Assembly (NCBI GenBank): GCA_964654015.1
Contig: CAZZHQ010000003.1
Coordinates: 1 to 64,000 of the forward strand
DNA: 64,000 nt
From: JAUUZT01 sp964654015
GTDB taxonomy: Bacteria; Chloroflexota; Dehalococcoidia; GIF9; AB-539-J10
Direction: 5' to 3'
Shown: one piece after another, positions 16,524-25,117 of the stretch
Numbering within the stretch: position 1 is the stretch's first letter
How the letters are laid out: each line of letters begins with the position of its first letter
Notes under the pieces: model-generated
What the model was told of the DNA's origin: nothing
What the model saw: only the letters and a program-made list of their open reading frames with translations
Database searches by the model: none
Translations under genes and position numbers: made by a program

Positions 16524-17969
16524 ATGGACATAATTGAGAAAAACGGATTCCACCTAACTGGCGAAGGAGAAGAAGCAGCAACTCAAGAAGAAGTCGCAAC
16601 TGAGGAAGGTGAAGACGGTGACGCCGTCACGGATGAAGAAGCGCATGATGAAATCGGCTCCGAAGATATTAAGCCTCATATAGAGCTTGAAGAATTCGAA
16701 GTTACTGATGACCTGGCCAGGATGTATCTCCGTGAAATCGGTAAAGTACCTCTGCTCACGGCATCCCAGGAGAGAGAACTCTCAAGTAAGATTGAGCAGA
16801 ACAGATACCTTATAAAACTTGAAAAAAAATACAAGAGGGCTGTTTCAGCCACGGAGCTTTTAATAGACTTGATTACCCGGCTATGCAAGCTTTATCCCAC
16901 TATCCAGGTTATTGACGAGCAAACAGGAATAACTAGCTCTTCCAGCCTGGCAAAGACGATCACAGAGCCTGCATTTCATGCCGCAATAGATAACAAGCTA
17001 GATTTAGCATTGATAGCCGCAACTGCTGAAAGGACCGATAGGGGAATTGCGTCGGCAGAGGACAGTATAATCAGTCTTTCTCTATTAAGTAATCTGCTAC
17101 CCCAGAAAGCATTAGGGATTATTGGAGCCGATACTTCCTGGCAGGAGGTAAAGAGTCTTGTAAGCGACGAAGACTTTCTATCCCAATTTCGCTCATGTGA
17201 CAACGAATTTAAGCACCATTTTATTAAAGTGAAGACTGAGGCAGAAAAAGCAAAGGAGCATCTCGTTGCGGCAAATCTACGCCTTGTCGTCAGCATAGCC
17301 AAGAAATACATTGGTCATGGCATGTCTTTGCTCGACCTCATACAGGAAGGGAATATCGGCCTTATGCGGGCTGTGGACAAATTCCAACATAGAAAAGGGT
17401 ATAAATTCAGCACTTACGCTACATGGTGGATTAAACAAGGCATTACCCGTTCTATCGCTGATCAATCTCGTACCATTCGTATCCCTGTGCACATGGTAGA
17501 GACCATAAATAAACTTATACGAAAGATACGAAAATTAACACAAGAACTGGGACGCGAACCCAATTACAGGGAAATCGGCGATGAATTGAATTTGAGTTCG
17601 GAGAGGGTCGAGGAAATCATGGACCTGTTCCGTCATGAACCGATATCGCTTGAAACCCCAATTGGGGAAGATAAAGACAGCCGCCTGGGTGACTTTGTTG
17701 AGGACAATGACAGTCCGGCGCCAATCGAAATCGCCTCCCAACAGTTGCTTAAAGATCAAATAGACAAGGTACTGGATCAACTTACTCCGCGAGAGAAAAG
17801 GGTTATACAGCTCAGGTTCGGCCTTGAAGGCGGACATACTCAAACACTGGAAGAAGTAGGTCAGGAATTCAACGTGACACGAGAGAGAATTCGGCAAATC
17901 GAGGCAAAAGCTTTACGAAAGTTGCGTCACCCAAGCCGTAGCCGAAAATTTCGGGATTATTTAGGATAA
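16524..17969 (+). CDS. rpoD: RNA polymerase primary sigma factor (sigma-70/RpoD)
   Basis: A 481-residue group 1 sigma factor. An acidic N-terminus (about 1-55) precedes region 1.2 (DDLARMYLREIGKVPLLT). A variable non-conserved insertion follows, with region 2 starting near ANLRLVVSIAKKY and including YKFSTYATWWIKQGITR for -10 binding. Region 4.2 ends with the helix-turn-helix TRERIRQIEAKALRKLRHP. It directs core polymerase to housekeeping promoters, in keeping with the TATAAT boxes seen throughout this window. Its 3' end overlaps the convergent ffh gene by 13 bp. Confidence 0.96.
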   Translation: MDIIEKNGFHLTGEGEEAATQEEVATEEGEDGDAVTDEEAHDEIGSEDIKPHIELEEFEVTDDLARMYLREIGKVPLLTASQERELSSKIEQNRYLIKLEKKYKRAVSATELLIDLITRLCKLYPTIQVIDEQTGITSSSSLAKTITEPAFHAAIDNKLDLALIAATAERTDRGIASAEDSIISLSLLSNLLPQKALGIIGADTSWQEVKSLVSDEDFLSQFRSCDNEFKHHFIKVKTEAEKAKEHLVAANLRLVVSIAKKYIGHGMSLLDLIQEGNIGLMRAVDKFQHRKGYKFSTYATWWIKQGITRSIADQSRTIRIPVHMVETINKLIRKIRKLTQELGREPNYREIGDELNLSSERVEEIMDLFRHEPISLETPIGEDKDSRLGDFVEDNDSPAPIEIASQQLLKDQIDKVLDQLTPREKRVIQLRFGLEGGHTQTLEEVGQEFNVTRERIRQIEAKALRKLRHPSRSRKFRDYLG

Positions 17970-19312
17970 CCAGATTTGGCACCAGAACCAAACATCTGTC
18001 CTATATTTTTAGGCATTTTGCCTTTTGATATTAGTTTGCTCAATTTCTTTATCTGATAGAATTGCTTCAAAAGTTGATTTATATCATGCGGGGTCGTACC
18101 ACTGCCTTTTGATATTCGATAACGCCGACTACCATTTATAATATCGGGATTGTGCCGCTCCTCAGGTGTCATAGACGATATAATCGCCTCCATCTTTTTA
18201 ATCTGCTTCTCACTATCTTCATCAGATAAGCGAGAGCTAACATTGGAAAAACCTGGCAGCATGCCCATCAATTGTCCCATAGGCCCCATTTTACGCAGGC
18301 TACGCATCTGTTCAAGTAAATCCTCCATATCCAAACCTGACAAGCCCTTCTTCCCTGCGATTTTCTTGCCTTTCTGCGCCTCAGCAGCTTGTTCGGCACG
18401 CTCGATAAAAGTTAGCATATCCCCCATATTTAAGATGCGAGACGCCAGGCGCTCAGGATAAAATGGCTCTAGAGCCTTCACTTTCTCCCCGACTCCCAGA
18501 AATTTTATTGGGACTCCAGTAACAAAACTAACCGAAATGGCAGCCCCTCCCCTGGCATCACCATCCATCTTGGTCAAAACAATCCCAGTCAGCCCTATCT
18601 GTTCATTGAAATCTCCAGCTATCCTCACGGCATCTTGTCCTGTCATGGCATCTACAGTAAGTAGTACTTCAGAAGGTTTTAATTCTGCTTTAATCTCGGA
18701 CAGTTCAGCCATCAAGACTTCATCAATATGTAACCGTCCCTGGGTATCAACAATCATCCTGTTCAACCCATTCTTTTCGGCTTCCCTGCGGGCATGAGCA
18801 CAAATCCGGACCGGTGATACTTCATTCTCCTCGGTAAACACAGGGATTCCGGCTGCTTTCCCCAGGAGTCTCAGTTGTTCCCTGGCAGCAGGCCTGCGTG
18901 TGTCAGCAGCTACCAGTAAAGGGAATTCCCCTTTTTGCTTAAGATGAACAGCCAACTTAGCCGCTGTGGTGGTTTTACCAGAACCCTGCAACCCTACAAG
19001 TAATATAACTGCGGGGAGTTTTTCAATGACGGATAAATCATGGCGCTCCCGCCCTAATATTTCAGTCATTTCTTCATAAACGATCTTTGTAATCTGCTGT
19101 ACTGCGGTCAGGCTACTCAGTATTTCAGTATCAATAGCACGCTCCCGCACCTTCAGTAACAGTTGCTTTACCACTTTGTAATTTACATCAGCACTCAATA
19201 AAGCCAACCTCAACTGCCGTAGAGCGTCATCTACATCTTTTTCCGTAAGTCTGCCCCTGTTACCGAGTTTACGGAGCACACTGTCTATTTTTTTCGTCAA
19301 TATATCTAGCAT
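17957..19312 (-). CDS. ffh: Signal recognition particle protein (SRP54 homologue)
   Basis: A 451-residue Ffh. An N domain is followed by the G domain with P-loop GLQGSGKTT at about 107-115, DTQGRL and TKMDGDARGG. The M domain follows, with the GMLPGF and SKGSGTTPHDINQLLKQF-type signature that binds SRP RNA. It targets signal-peptide-bearing nascent chains to the membrane and works with FtsY. No SRP RNA gene is seen next to it. It is convergent with rpoD. Confidence 0.96.
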   Translation of the reverse strand: MLDILTKKIDSVLRKLGNRGRLTEKDVDDALRQLRLALLSADVNYKVVKQLLLKVRERAIDTEILSSLTAVQQITKIVYEEMTEILGRERHDLSVIEKLPAVILLVGLQGSGKTTTAAKLAVHLKQKGEFPLLVAADTRRPAAREQLRLLGKAAGIPVFTEENEVSPVRICAHARREAEKNGLNRMIVDTQGRLHIDEVLMAELSEIKAELKPSEVLLTVDAMTGQDAVRIAGDFNEQIGLTGIVLTKMDGDARGGAAISVSFVTGVPIKFLGVGEKVKALEPFYPERLASRILNMGDMLTFIERAEQAAEAQKGKKIAGKKGLSGLDMEDLLEQMRSLRKMGPMGQLMGMLPGFSNVSSRLSDEDSEKQIKKMEAIISSMTPEERHNPDIINGSRRYRISKGSGTTPHDINQLLKQFYQIKKLSKLISKGKMPKNIGQMFGSGAKSGYPK

Positions 19313-19745
19313 TTCTTATTTCCATTGAATTCTACAGCGAGAAGAGAATTGTGGTCAACCACCTATCCACATCAGCCAGGTATCTACAGCAACTACAGTA
19401 AATCAACTTTTTTTCCTTGACAAGAGCTAGTAATATCCGTAAACTCTAAATGAATCTACACTCGATCTCATATAGAAAATGGCAATGCAGAAAGAGAGGA
19501 GGAATAAAGTTTATGGGTGGTATGTCAAAATGATTTAGCTGAGCCATTTCGGGTTGGTACACCTCATCAATCCTCCACTTCCATCGGATTTTTCCTCGAA
19601 ACTCTTCTTTCATGATTCATTTCTCCTGTTCTACATCCTCGTTTCAGATACATATGAATGTATTTAACCACTTAAATGGTCATTGATGCAGGTCTGCATA
19701 GCCCGAAAAAACCTTTAACAAAACAAATAAATAAGGAGGAACTTT
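19313..19745 (+). promoter_or_regulatory. Promoter and about 290-nt leader of the proXVW-like operon
   Basis: A good sigma-70 promoter lies at TTGACA (19417-19422), a 17-bp spacer, then TAAACT (19440-19445). Transcription from about 19452 would give a long leader. It contains a 6-codon mini-ORF (MGGMSK, 19513-19533) behind a strong GAGGAGG, and a small hairpin (ATGCAG/CTGCAT, 19686-19699). The leader could mediate translational or osmotic control. A 55-codon minus-strand frame (19446-19613) is probably spurious. Confidence 0.5.
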
Positions 19746-20765
19746 ATGGTTACAAGAAGGAATATGACAATCAAAATCTTACTGTCAATCATGGCAATTC
19801 TTCTGCTTTTACCATTATCCCTTACTGGTTGTACTAAGGCAGAAGGAAAACAATCCCTAATATTTGCAGATGCTGGTTGGGACAGCATACAGGTACACAA
19901 TGCCATCTTAGGTTTTATTGTAGAGAACGGGTACGACTATCCTCCGTCAGAAATTGTTCCGGGTAGCTCACAAGTTGTTCTAGTAGCAACTGCCGAAGGA
20001 GATATTGACATACTCACTGAATGCTGGACAGAAAACTATGGTGAAACTTATACAGATTATATTGATTCTGGAGCGGTAATAGAAACCAATCTTGTTTTTG
20101 ATGACAATTATCAGGGTTGGTTGGTACCAACCTACATGATAGAAGGCGATGCAGAACGTGGCATCGAAGCTACGGCTCCTAACCTGAAATCAGTATCCGA
20201 TTTACCGGAATACTGGGAGTTGTTTAAAGACCCCGAGGTCCCTTCAAAAGGACGATTCCACAATTCCATCCCTGGCTGGTTATGCACAGAGCATAACTCG
20301 ATAAAAGTGGAGACATACGGACTGGATGAATACTTCAATGATTTCCTCACCGGCTCAGATGCAGCCCTCTCCGCCTCGATGGTCGCCGCCTATGAGAAAG
20401 GCGAAGCCTGGTTGGGTTACTACTGGGCACCGACATGGCTTCTCGGAAAATATGATATGACCCTGCTCGAAGAGCCACCATACGACCAGGAAGTATGGGA
20501 TCGTGATAGAGGTTGTGAATATATGTCAGTGGCATGCACCAGCGTTATTCATCCCAGTATGCAGGAAAAAGCCCCTGAGGTAGTAGATTTACTAAACAAT
20601 TATGCTTTGAGTACCAGTGATATTAACTCAATACTAGCTTACATGAGAGATAGCGACTCTGACGCGTCAGGTGCTGCTGTTTACTTCCTTAAGGAATATG
20701 AGTCCATGTGGACCAAATGGGTTCCGGCAGATGTAGCCAGCAAAGTAAAAGAAGCACTCGTATAA
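19746..20765 (+). CDS. proX: Glycine betaine/proline-type ABC transporter substrate-binding lipoprotein
   Basis: A 339-residue lipoprotein with a lipobox LTGC near residue 28. The body is of the OpuAC/ProX family (FADAGWDSIQVHNAI near 39, and tryptophans such as TECWTENYG that form the quaternary-amine cage). It captures glycine betaine, choline or a similar osmolyte outside the membrane and delivers it to the permease encoded by proW. AAGGAGGA just before the ATG supports the start. It is the first of three genes. Confidence 0.9.
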   Translation: MVTRRNMTIKILLSIMAILLLLPLSLTGCTKAEGKQSLIFADAGWDSIQVHNAILGFIVENGYDYPPSEIVPGSSQVVLVATAEGDIDILTECWTENYGETYTDYIDSGAVIETNLVFDDNYQGWLVPTYMIEGDAERGIEATAPNLKSVSDLPEYWELFKDPEVPSKGRFHNSIPGWLCTEHNSIKVETYGLDEYFNDFLTGSDAALSASMVAAYEKGEAWLGYYWAPTWLLGKYDMTLLEEPPYDQEVWDRDRGCEYMSVACTSVIHPSMQEKAPEVVDLLNNYALSTSDINSILAYMRDSDSDASGAAVYFLKEYESMWTKWVPADVASKVKEALV

Positions 20766-20792
20766 GCAAGACTTAGCATAAGAGGTATAAAA

Positions 20793-22067
20793 ATGGAGAA
20801 TACAGCTTTGAGGAAAGGGTCTTCACGAGGAACTAAGTTCTGTATCCAGGTTGAGGACCTATGGAAAATTTTTGGCGAAAACATCGAACGGTGCTATAGC
20901 CCAGAAATGCGTGCAGCCAATAAAACAACCATACTGGAAAAGACAGGCTGTGTGGTGGCAATAAAAGAAATCTCCTTTGAAGTACAGAGGGGAGAGTTCT
21001 TTGTCATCATGGGCCTATCCGGCAGTGGAAAATCCACTCTGATTCGCTGTATTCTCCGCCTCATCAAGGCTACAGCAGGCAAGATCATAATCAATGGAGA
21101 TGATATTTGCTCCTACAACGACCGGCAACTCACCGACCTGCGCCGTAATACCACAGCAATGGTTTTTCAGCAATTTGGTTTATTCCCTCATCGGAACGTG
21201 CTCGATAACGTAGCTTACGGGCTAAAAGTGCAAGGAATGGCTGAGGAAGAACGCTATATCAAAGCACGAGAGGTTATCGACAAAGTAGGCCTCAAAGGCT
21301 GGGAAAACTATTTACCAAACGCACTTAGCGGAGGAATGCAACAAAGGGTAGGAATAGCCCGGGCCCTGGCTATCGAGCCGGAAATATTGCTTTTAGATGA
21401 ACCCTTCAGTGGATTAGATCCATTGATACGACGTCAAATGCAGGATGAACTAATTGGACTACAGCAAGAAGTGCAGAAGACAATCCTCTTCGTTACGCAC
21501 GACCTTGATGAAGCCCTGAAACTTGGAAGCCGCATCGCAATAATGCGGGATGGAGAGATTATACAAGTTGGCACGCCGGAGGAAGTGATAACCACTCCCG
21601 GTGACGCTTACGTGCGCGAATTTGTGCAGGACGCATCTCCAGCCAAGGTAGTAACCGCAAAGAATATAATGGAACAGCCAGAGGTACTCCTCTATGAATG
21701 GCAAGGGCCTAAGGCTGCCATGCACACTTTTCGCACTACCAAATTGAGCAGTATATTTCTGGTTAGCCATACCGGTATCTTGCTGGGGCTGATAACTCTG
21801 GAACGACTGGTTAAATTAATCAGAAACAGGGGTAACTCCTTGAAGGAAGCTTTGGAACCCGACCTCCCCACCTGTACCACTGATACAGTGATAGAAGAAT
21901 TATTCCCGCTGGCGGTCTCAACCATGCACCCTATTCCCGTGGTTGATGAAGCAGGAAGATTCATGGGAGAGATATATAACAGCGCTATTATGATTAGTAT
22001 GATCCAAGAGAAAAAGACAGAGGAAGAAGAACCAGAAGAATCAGACAAGGAGGAAGCCAATGCTTGA
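20793..22067 (+). CDS. proV: Glycine betaine/proline ABC transporter ATP-binding protein with CBS region
   Basis: A 424-residue ABC ATPase. Walker A is GLSGSGKST near 74, the signature is LSGGMQQRV near 178, and Walker B is ILLLDEPFSGLDP. A C-terminal region (about 285-405) resembles two weak CBS repeats, which in the OpuA/ProV family sense ionic strength. The acidic tail ends ...ESDKEEANA. It overlaps proW by 8 bp. The N-terminal extension (residues 1-52) is longer than in generic ABC ATPases and typical of ProV. Confidence 0.92.
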   Translation: MENTALRKGSSRGTKFCIQVEDLWKIFGENIERCYSPEMRAANKTTILEKTGCVVAIKEISFEVQRGEFFVIMGLSGSGKSTLIRCILRLIKATAGKIIINGDDICSYNDRQLTDLRRNTTAMVFQQFGLFPHRNVLDNVAYGLKVQGMAEEERYIKAREVIDKVGLKGWENYLPNALSGGMQQRVGIARALAIEPEILLLDEPFSGLDPLIRRQMQDELIGLQQEVQKTILFVTHDLDEALKLGSRIAIMRDGEIIQVGTPEEVITTPGDAYVREFVQDASPAKVVTAKNIMEQPEVLLYEWQGPKAAMHTFRTTKLSSIFLVSHTGILLGLITLERLVKLIRNRGNSLKEALEPDLPTCTTDTVIEELFPLAVSTMHPIPVVDEAGRFMGEIYNSAIMISMIQEKKTEEEEPEESDKEEANA

Positions 22068-22920
22068 ATTTCCTCAATTCTTAAATATTCCACTAGCAGA
22101 ATTGGTTGATGCAGGCATGTCCTGGATATTAACCAACCTGGGTTCTGTATTTGATGCCATCGGCACCAGTATCCTGGCATTGCTACTGGTTATTGAGCGT
22201 ATCTTCCTCTGGATACCCTGGATAGTAACAATATTGGCGGTAGGAATCATTGCCTGGCGCGCACTGCGTCACTGGTGGGCAGGAGTGCTCTTCGCTGCCA
22301 TGTTAGTTCTTATTGGCAGCTTCGGTCTTTGGGACCTGGCTATGATGACACTTGCCATTATCTTTGCCTCCGTAATTATCTCCCTAGTCGTAGGAATTCC
22401 CACGGGTATTCTAATGGCTCGCAGCAATATATTCCAATCCGTACTCAAACCACTGCTTGATGCGATGCAAACCATGCCCAGCTTCGTCTACCTGATTCCA
22501 GCACTGATGCTTTTTGGGCTGGGAAAAGTCCCGGCGGTGTTTGCGACTATCATTTACGCCATACCCCCAGTCATACGATTGACCAATATCGGCATAAGGC
22601 AGGTGCCCAAAAGCGTAATCGAAGCAGCTCAAGCTTTCGGATCCACTTCTCGACAAATACTATATGAGGTTCAAATACCATTAGCCATCCCATCGATCAT
22701 GGTAGGAATAAACCAAACCACTATGATGGCACTGGCAATGGTCGTTATTGCTTCTATGATTGGGGCAAAAGGACTTGGAATGCAAGTCCTACTTGCCATC
22801 AACCGTATCGAAATAGGAAAAGGCTTTGAAGCAGGGATCTGTATTGTATTTCTGGCAATAATTATCGACCGGATAACTCATGCTATGGCAGCCCGAAAAG
22901 AATACTCAGTGAGTAGCTAG
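22060..22920 (+). CDS. proW: Glycine betaine/proline ABC transporter permease
   Basis: A 286-residue inner-membrane permease with six to seven predicted helices. The EAA-loop region IEAAQAFGSTSRQILYEVQIPLA, near residues 187-209, is the contact point for the ATPase. Strong similarity in pattern to ProW/OpuAB (GIPTGILMARSN, TMPSFVYLIPALMLFGLG). It is the last gene of the operon; the substrate is probably glycine betaine or choline. Confidence 0.92.
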   Translation: MLEFPQFLNIPLAELVDAGMSWILTNLGSVFDAIGTSILALLLVIERIFLWIPWIVTILAVGIIAWRALRHWWAGVLFAAMLVLIGSFGLWDLAMMTLAIIFASVIISLVVGIPTGILMARSNIFQSVLKPLLDAMQTMPSFVYLIPALMLFGLGKVPAVFATIIYAIPPVIRLTNIGIRQVPKSVIEAAQAFGSTSRQILYEVQIPLAIPSIMVGINQTTMMALAMVVIASMIGAKGLGMQVLLAINRIEIGKGFEAGICIVFLAIIIDRITHAMAARKEYSVSS

Positions 22921-23002
22921 CATACTTCTGCTACATAGTCCAAAGAGTTATACCAGATAATAGGTACTCAATCTACAATTAAGGAAAGTGAAGCTATAAC
23001 TA

Positions 23003-23040
23003 TTGCAAATTGGGGAGAATTTACATAGTATATATATATG
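23003..23040 (+). promoter_or_regulatory. Promoter for a leaderless HIT gene
   Basis: TTGCAA (23003-23008), a 17-bp spacer and TAGTAT (23026-23031) place the start site at or within a base of the ATG at 23038, so the mRNA should be leaderless. A GGGGAG lies about 20 nt upstream of the ATG and would fall outside the transcript. Confidence 0.6.
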
Positions 23041-23517
23041 AATCATTTATGGGCACCGTGGCGCATGCAATACATAACCAAGTCAAAAGACAGCGATTGC
23101 ATCTTCTGTACAAAACCAAAACAGGATAATGACCGAATAAACCTCATCCTACACCGTGGCAAAAACAATTTCATAATCCTGAACGCATACCCCTACAATC
23201 CTGGGCATCTGATGGTAGTATTCTATCGCCATATATCTAACCTGGAAGATCTAAGTAATGAAGAAGCCAAAGAGCATTTTGAGCTAATCCAGAAGAGCGT
23301 AGCCTTGTTAAAAAACACTATTCATCCTTCTGGCTTCAATGTTGGGTTAAATATAGGCAAAGTTGCCGGTGCAGGAGTAGATGGACACATTCACACACAT
23401 ATAGTACCCCGCTGGCAAGGTGATGTTAATTTCATGCCAGTACTTGGTGAAACCAGAGTTATATCTGAAGGGTTAGACATAACCTATGATAAATTTAAAG
23501 ATGCTTTTAACCCGTAA
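23038..23517 (+). CDS. HIT-family hydrolase (diadenosine polyphosphate/nucleotidyl hydrolase-like)
   Basis: A 159-residue HIT protein with the histidine-triad motif HIHTHIVPRW near residues 119-128 and an N-terminal CIFC pair near 21-24, possibly zinc-binding. HIT enzymes hydrolyse or transfer NMP groups from dinucleotides or AMP conjugates. The length and MNHLWAPWRMQYI start match the bacterial AP4A hydrolase/phosphorylase-like group. Its end overlaps the convergent TrkA-like gene by 11 bp. Confidence 0.9.
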   Translation: MNHLWAPWRMQYITKSKDSDCIFCTKPKQDNDRINLILHRGKNNFIILNAYPYNPGHLMVVFYRHISNLEDLSNEEAKEHFELIQKSVALLKNTIHPSGFNVGLNIGKVAGAGVDGHIHTHIVPRWQGDVNFMPVLGETRVISEGLDITYDKFKDAFNP

Positions 23518-24160
23518 AGATAGCATTAAGAGCTATTATTTCCTCTTTGGAAACCAAACAAACGAGTTCATCTCCCGCTTTCAGTATAATGTCATTGGAT
23601 GGCAATTTACCGATACCTTCTTGTATCACCAGAGAGACAACCATAGTTGAAGGCAATGACAATGCGTTTATTTGCTTGCCCACTACCTTGGACCACTTTG
23701 ATACCTTTGCTAATACAAGTTCTTGCTCAGTACCAATACTAATGAGTGAATTTAGTGGGCAAATCGACGTCTGAGCCTTGATACTCTTCAAGATTAGGTC
23801 TACCACATTGACTATGCATTTAATGCCCAATTCGTTAAATATATGCTCATTTTTAGGGCTATTAAGTCTGGCAACGACCTGTGAAACAGCAAATTTATCC
23901 TTGGCAAGCTGACAGGCTACCAAATTATCCTCATCCTCGCCAGCAACAGCTATAAATATATCGGCCCTATCCAGGCCAGCATCTTTTAACACAGCAACTT
24001 CACAGCCACTACCCTGCAACAAGGCAGTTCCCATTTCTTCTTCAAGGCTCTCATACTTCGAGGTATCCTTCTCGATCACAAGCACCTCGTGGCCCTCTTT
24101 TCTCAAATCATTATACAGACTATATCCTACTTTTCCTGCGCCAACGATTACAATATACAT
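23507..24160 (-). CDS. TrkA-type NAD-binding/RCK potassium transport regulator
   Basis: A 217-residue protein. The Rossmann motif GAGKVGYSL lies near residue 7, with an RCK N-domain to about 120. A TrkA_C-like domain follows (about 135-217). This is a single-unit (KtrA/half TrkA) regulator that binds nucleotides and gates a Trk/Ktr-type K+ channel. It is the last gene of the minus-strand K+ cluster. Confidence 0.85.
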   Translation of the reverse strand: MYIVIVGAGKVGYSLYNDLRKEGHEVLVIEKDTSKYESLEEEMGTALLQGSGCEVAVLKDAGLDRADIFIAVAGEDEDNLVACQLAKDKFAVSQVVARLNSPKNEHIFNELGIKCIVNVVDLILKSIKAQTSICPLNSLISIGTEQELVLAKVSKWSKVVGKQINALSLPSTMVVSLVIQEGIGKLPSNDIILKAGDELVCLVSKEEIIALNAIFTG

Positions 24161-24164
24161 ATTT

Positions 24165-24563
24165 TCATACTTTCAACCTATCCTTAACTGCGTTCACAAA
24201 AGCTGATATCGGGCTAACAGCAGCCAGGTCCAGGTTCTCGTAGAACTCTGCCTTTTGTGTATCATATATTCGACATACCACGCGAGATATACCAAATACC
24301 TTCTTAGCAATCTGGGCGGCCATGGCATTTCGTTCATCTTCCTTGGATGTTGCTATAAACGCATCGGCCTCTTCTATTCCCGCCTTCTTCAGGACCTCTT
24401 CATCCGTACCATCGCCTACCATAGCGGTCCCACTAAAATTACCCGGTAATTTAGCCAGTTTGCTAGCATCAAAGTCTATTACAGTTAATTCATGTCCCTC
24501 TATGTCAAGGGCAGATGCCAAGCCAGCCCCCATGCTACCACATCCCATAACGATTATCTTCAC
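24165..24563 (-). CDS. TrkA-N (RCK N-domain only) NAD-binding protein
   Basis: A 132-residue protein consisting essentially of one Rossmann domain, GCGSMGAGLASALD near residues 7-20, with VIDFDASKLAKL giving the acidic residue that selects NAD over NADP. No TrkA_C domain is present. The start is a GTG overlapping the universal stress gene by one base (TAGTG), so translation is probably coupled. It may bind nucleotide and pair with the adjacent TrkA-like protein. Confidence 0.82.
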   Translation of the reverse strand: MKIIVMGCGSMGAGLASALDIEGHELTVIDFDASKLAKLPGNFSGTAMVGDGTDEEVLKKAGIEEADAFIATSKEDERNAMAAQIAKKVFGISRVVCRIYDTQKAEFYENLDLAAVSPISAFVNAVKDRLKV

Positions 24564-25009
24564 TATACATTCTCCTTAATTGGGCTACGAAGCAATAATA
24601 CACTGCATGGAGACTCCCTGAAAACAATATGAACTGCTTTACCGGGATCGAAAACTCCAAGGCGCTTCTCATATTCAACGCCCATCACAATTAAATCCAC
24701 GCCTTCCTTCGCCTCACCAACAATAGCAGGACCAAGTTCCCTTGCCTGCAAGAAGTCCTTTACCACTTCGCACCCCATAGAACTGGCAACATTTCCCCCA
24801 TTTTCCAGCACTTCCTCGGCTTTATCCATATCTGAATCCAGTGGTTCATCCAGGGAACGACTTCTTTCTACCTCAATTACATAAACAAGATGTACTTCCG
24901 CCCCACTCTCTTTCGCCAAACCACACGCCATCTTTACCGCCTCTATATTGGCACTGCTATTATCTCTTAATGGTACTAATATCTTTTTAGATTCCATAGC
25001 CCTTGGCAT
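24563..25009 (-). CDS. Universal stress protein family (UspA-like)
   Basis: A 148-residue single-domain protein with a UspA fold: an N-terminal strand (KKILVPLRDNSSANIEAV) and a C-terminal VDLIVMGVEYEK. The usual nucleotide-binding GxxGxxxxxxGS motif is not clearly conserved (EKRLGVFDPGKAV in that area), so ATP binding is uncertain. It lies within the Trk cluster and may sense stress or nucleotides for K+ transport. Confidence 0.8.
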   Translation of the reverse strand: MPRAMESKKILVPLRDNSSANIEAVKMACGLAKESGAEVHLVYVIEVERSRSLDEPLDSDMDKAEEVLENGGNVASSMGCEVVKDFLQARELGPAIVGEAKEGVDLIVMGVEYEKRLGVFDPGKAVHIVFRESPCSVLLLRSPIKENV

Positions 25010-25117
25010 AGTACATCCCTTCTATAACATTAGTCAATATAACTTTCGACCAAGCATAGCTCCGCCATGTCATACTTAAGATAACTCCAACAGTTAACAA
25101 TTCAGTCGACAGCATTT

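Noticed and set aside
19446..19613. 55-codon minus-strand frame upstream of proX
   Set aside because: It lies in the leader region of the opposite strand with no family resemblance, and its 3' end covers the proX -10 box, so it is probably not coding.
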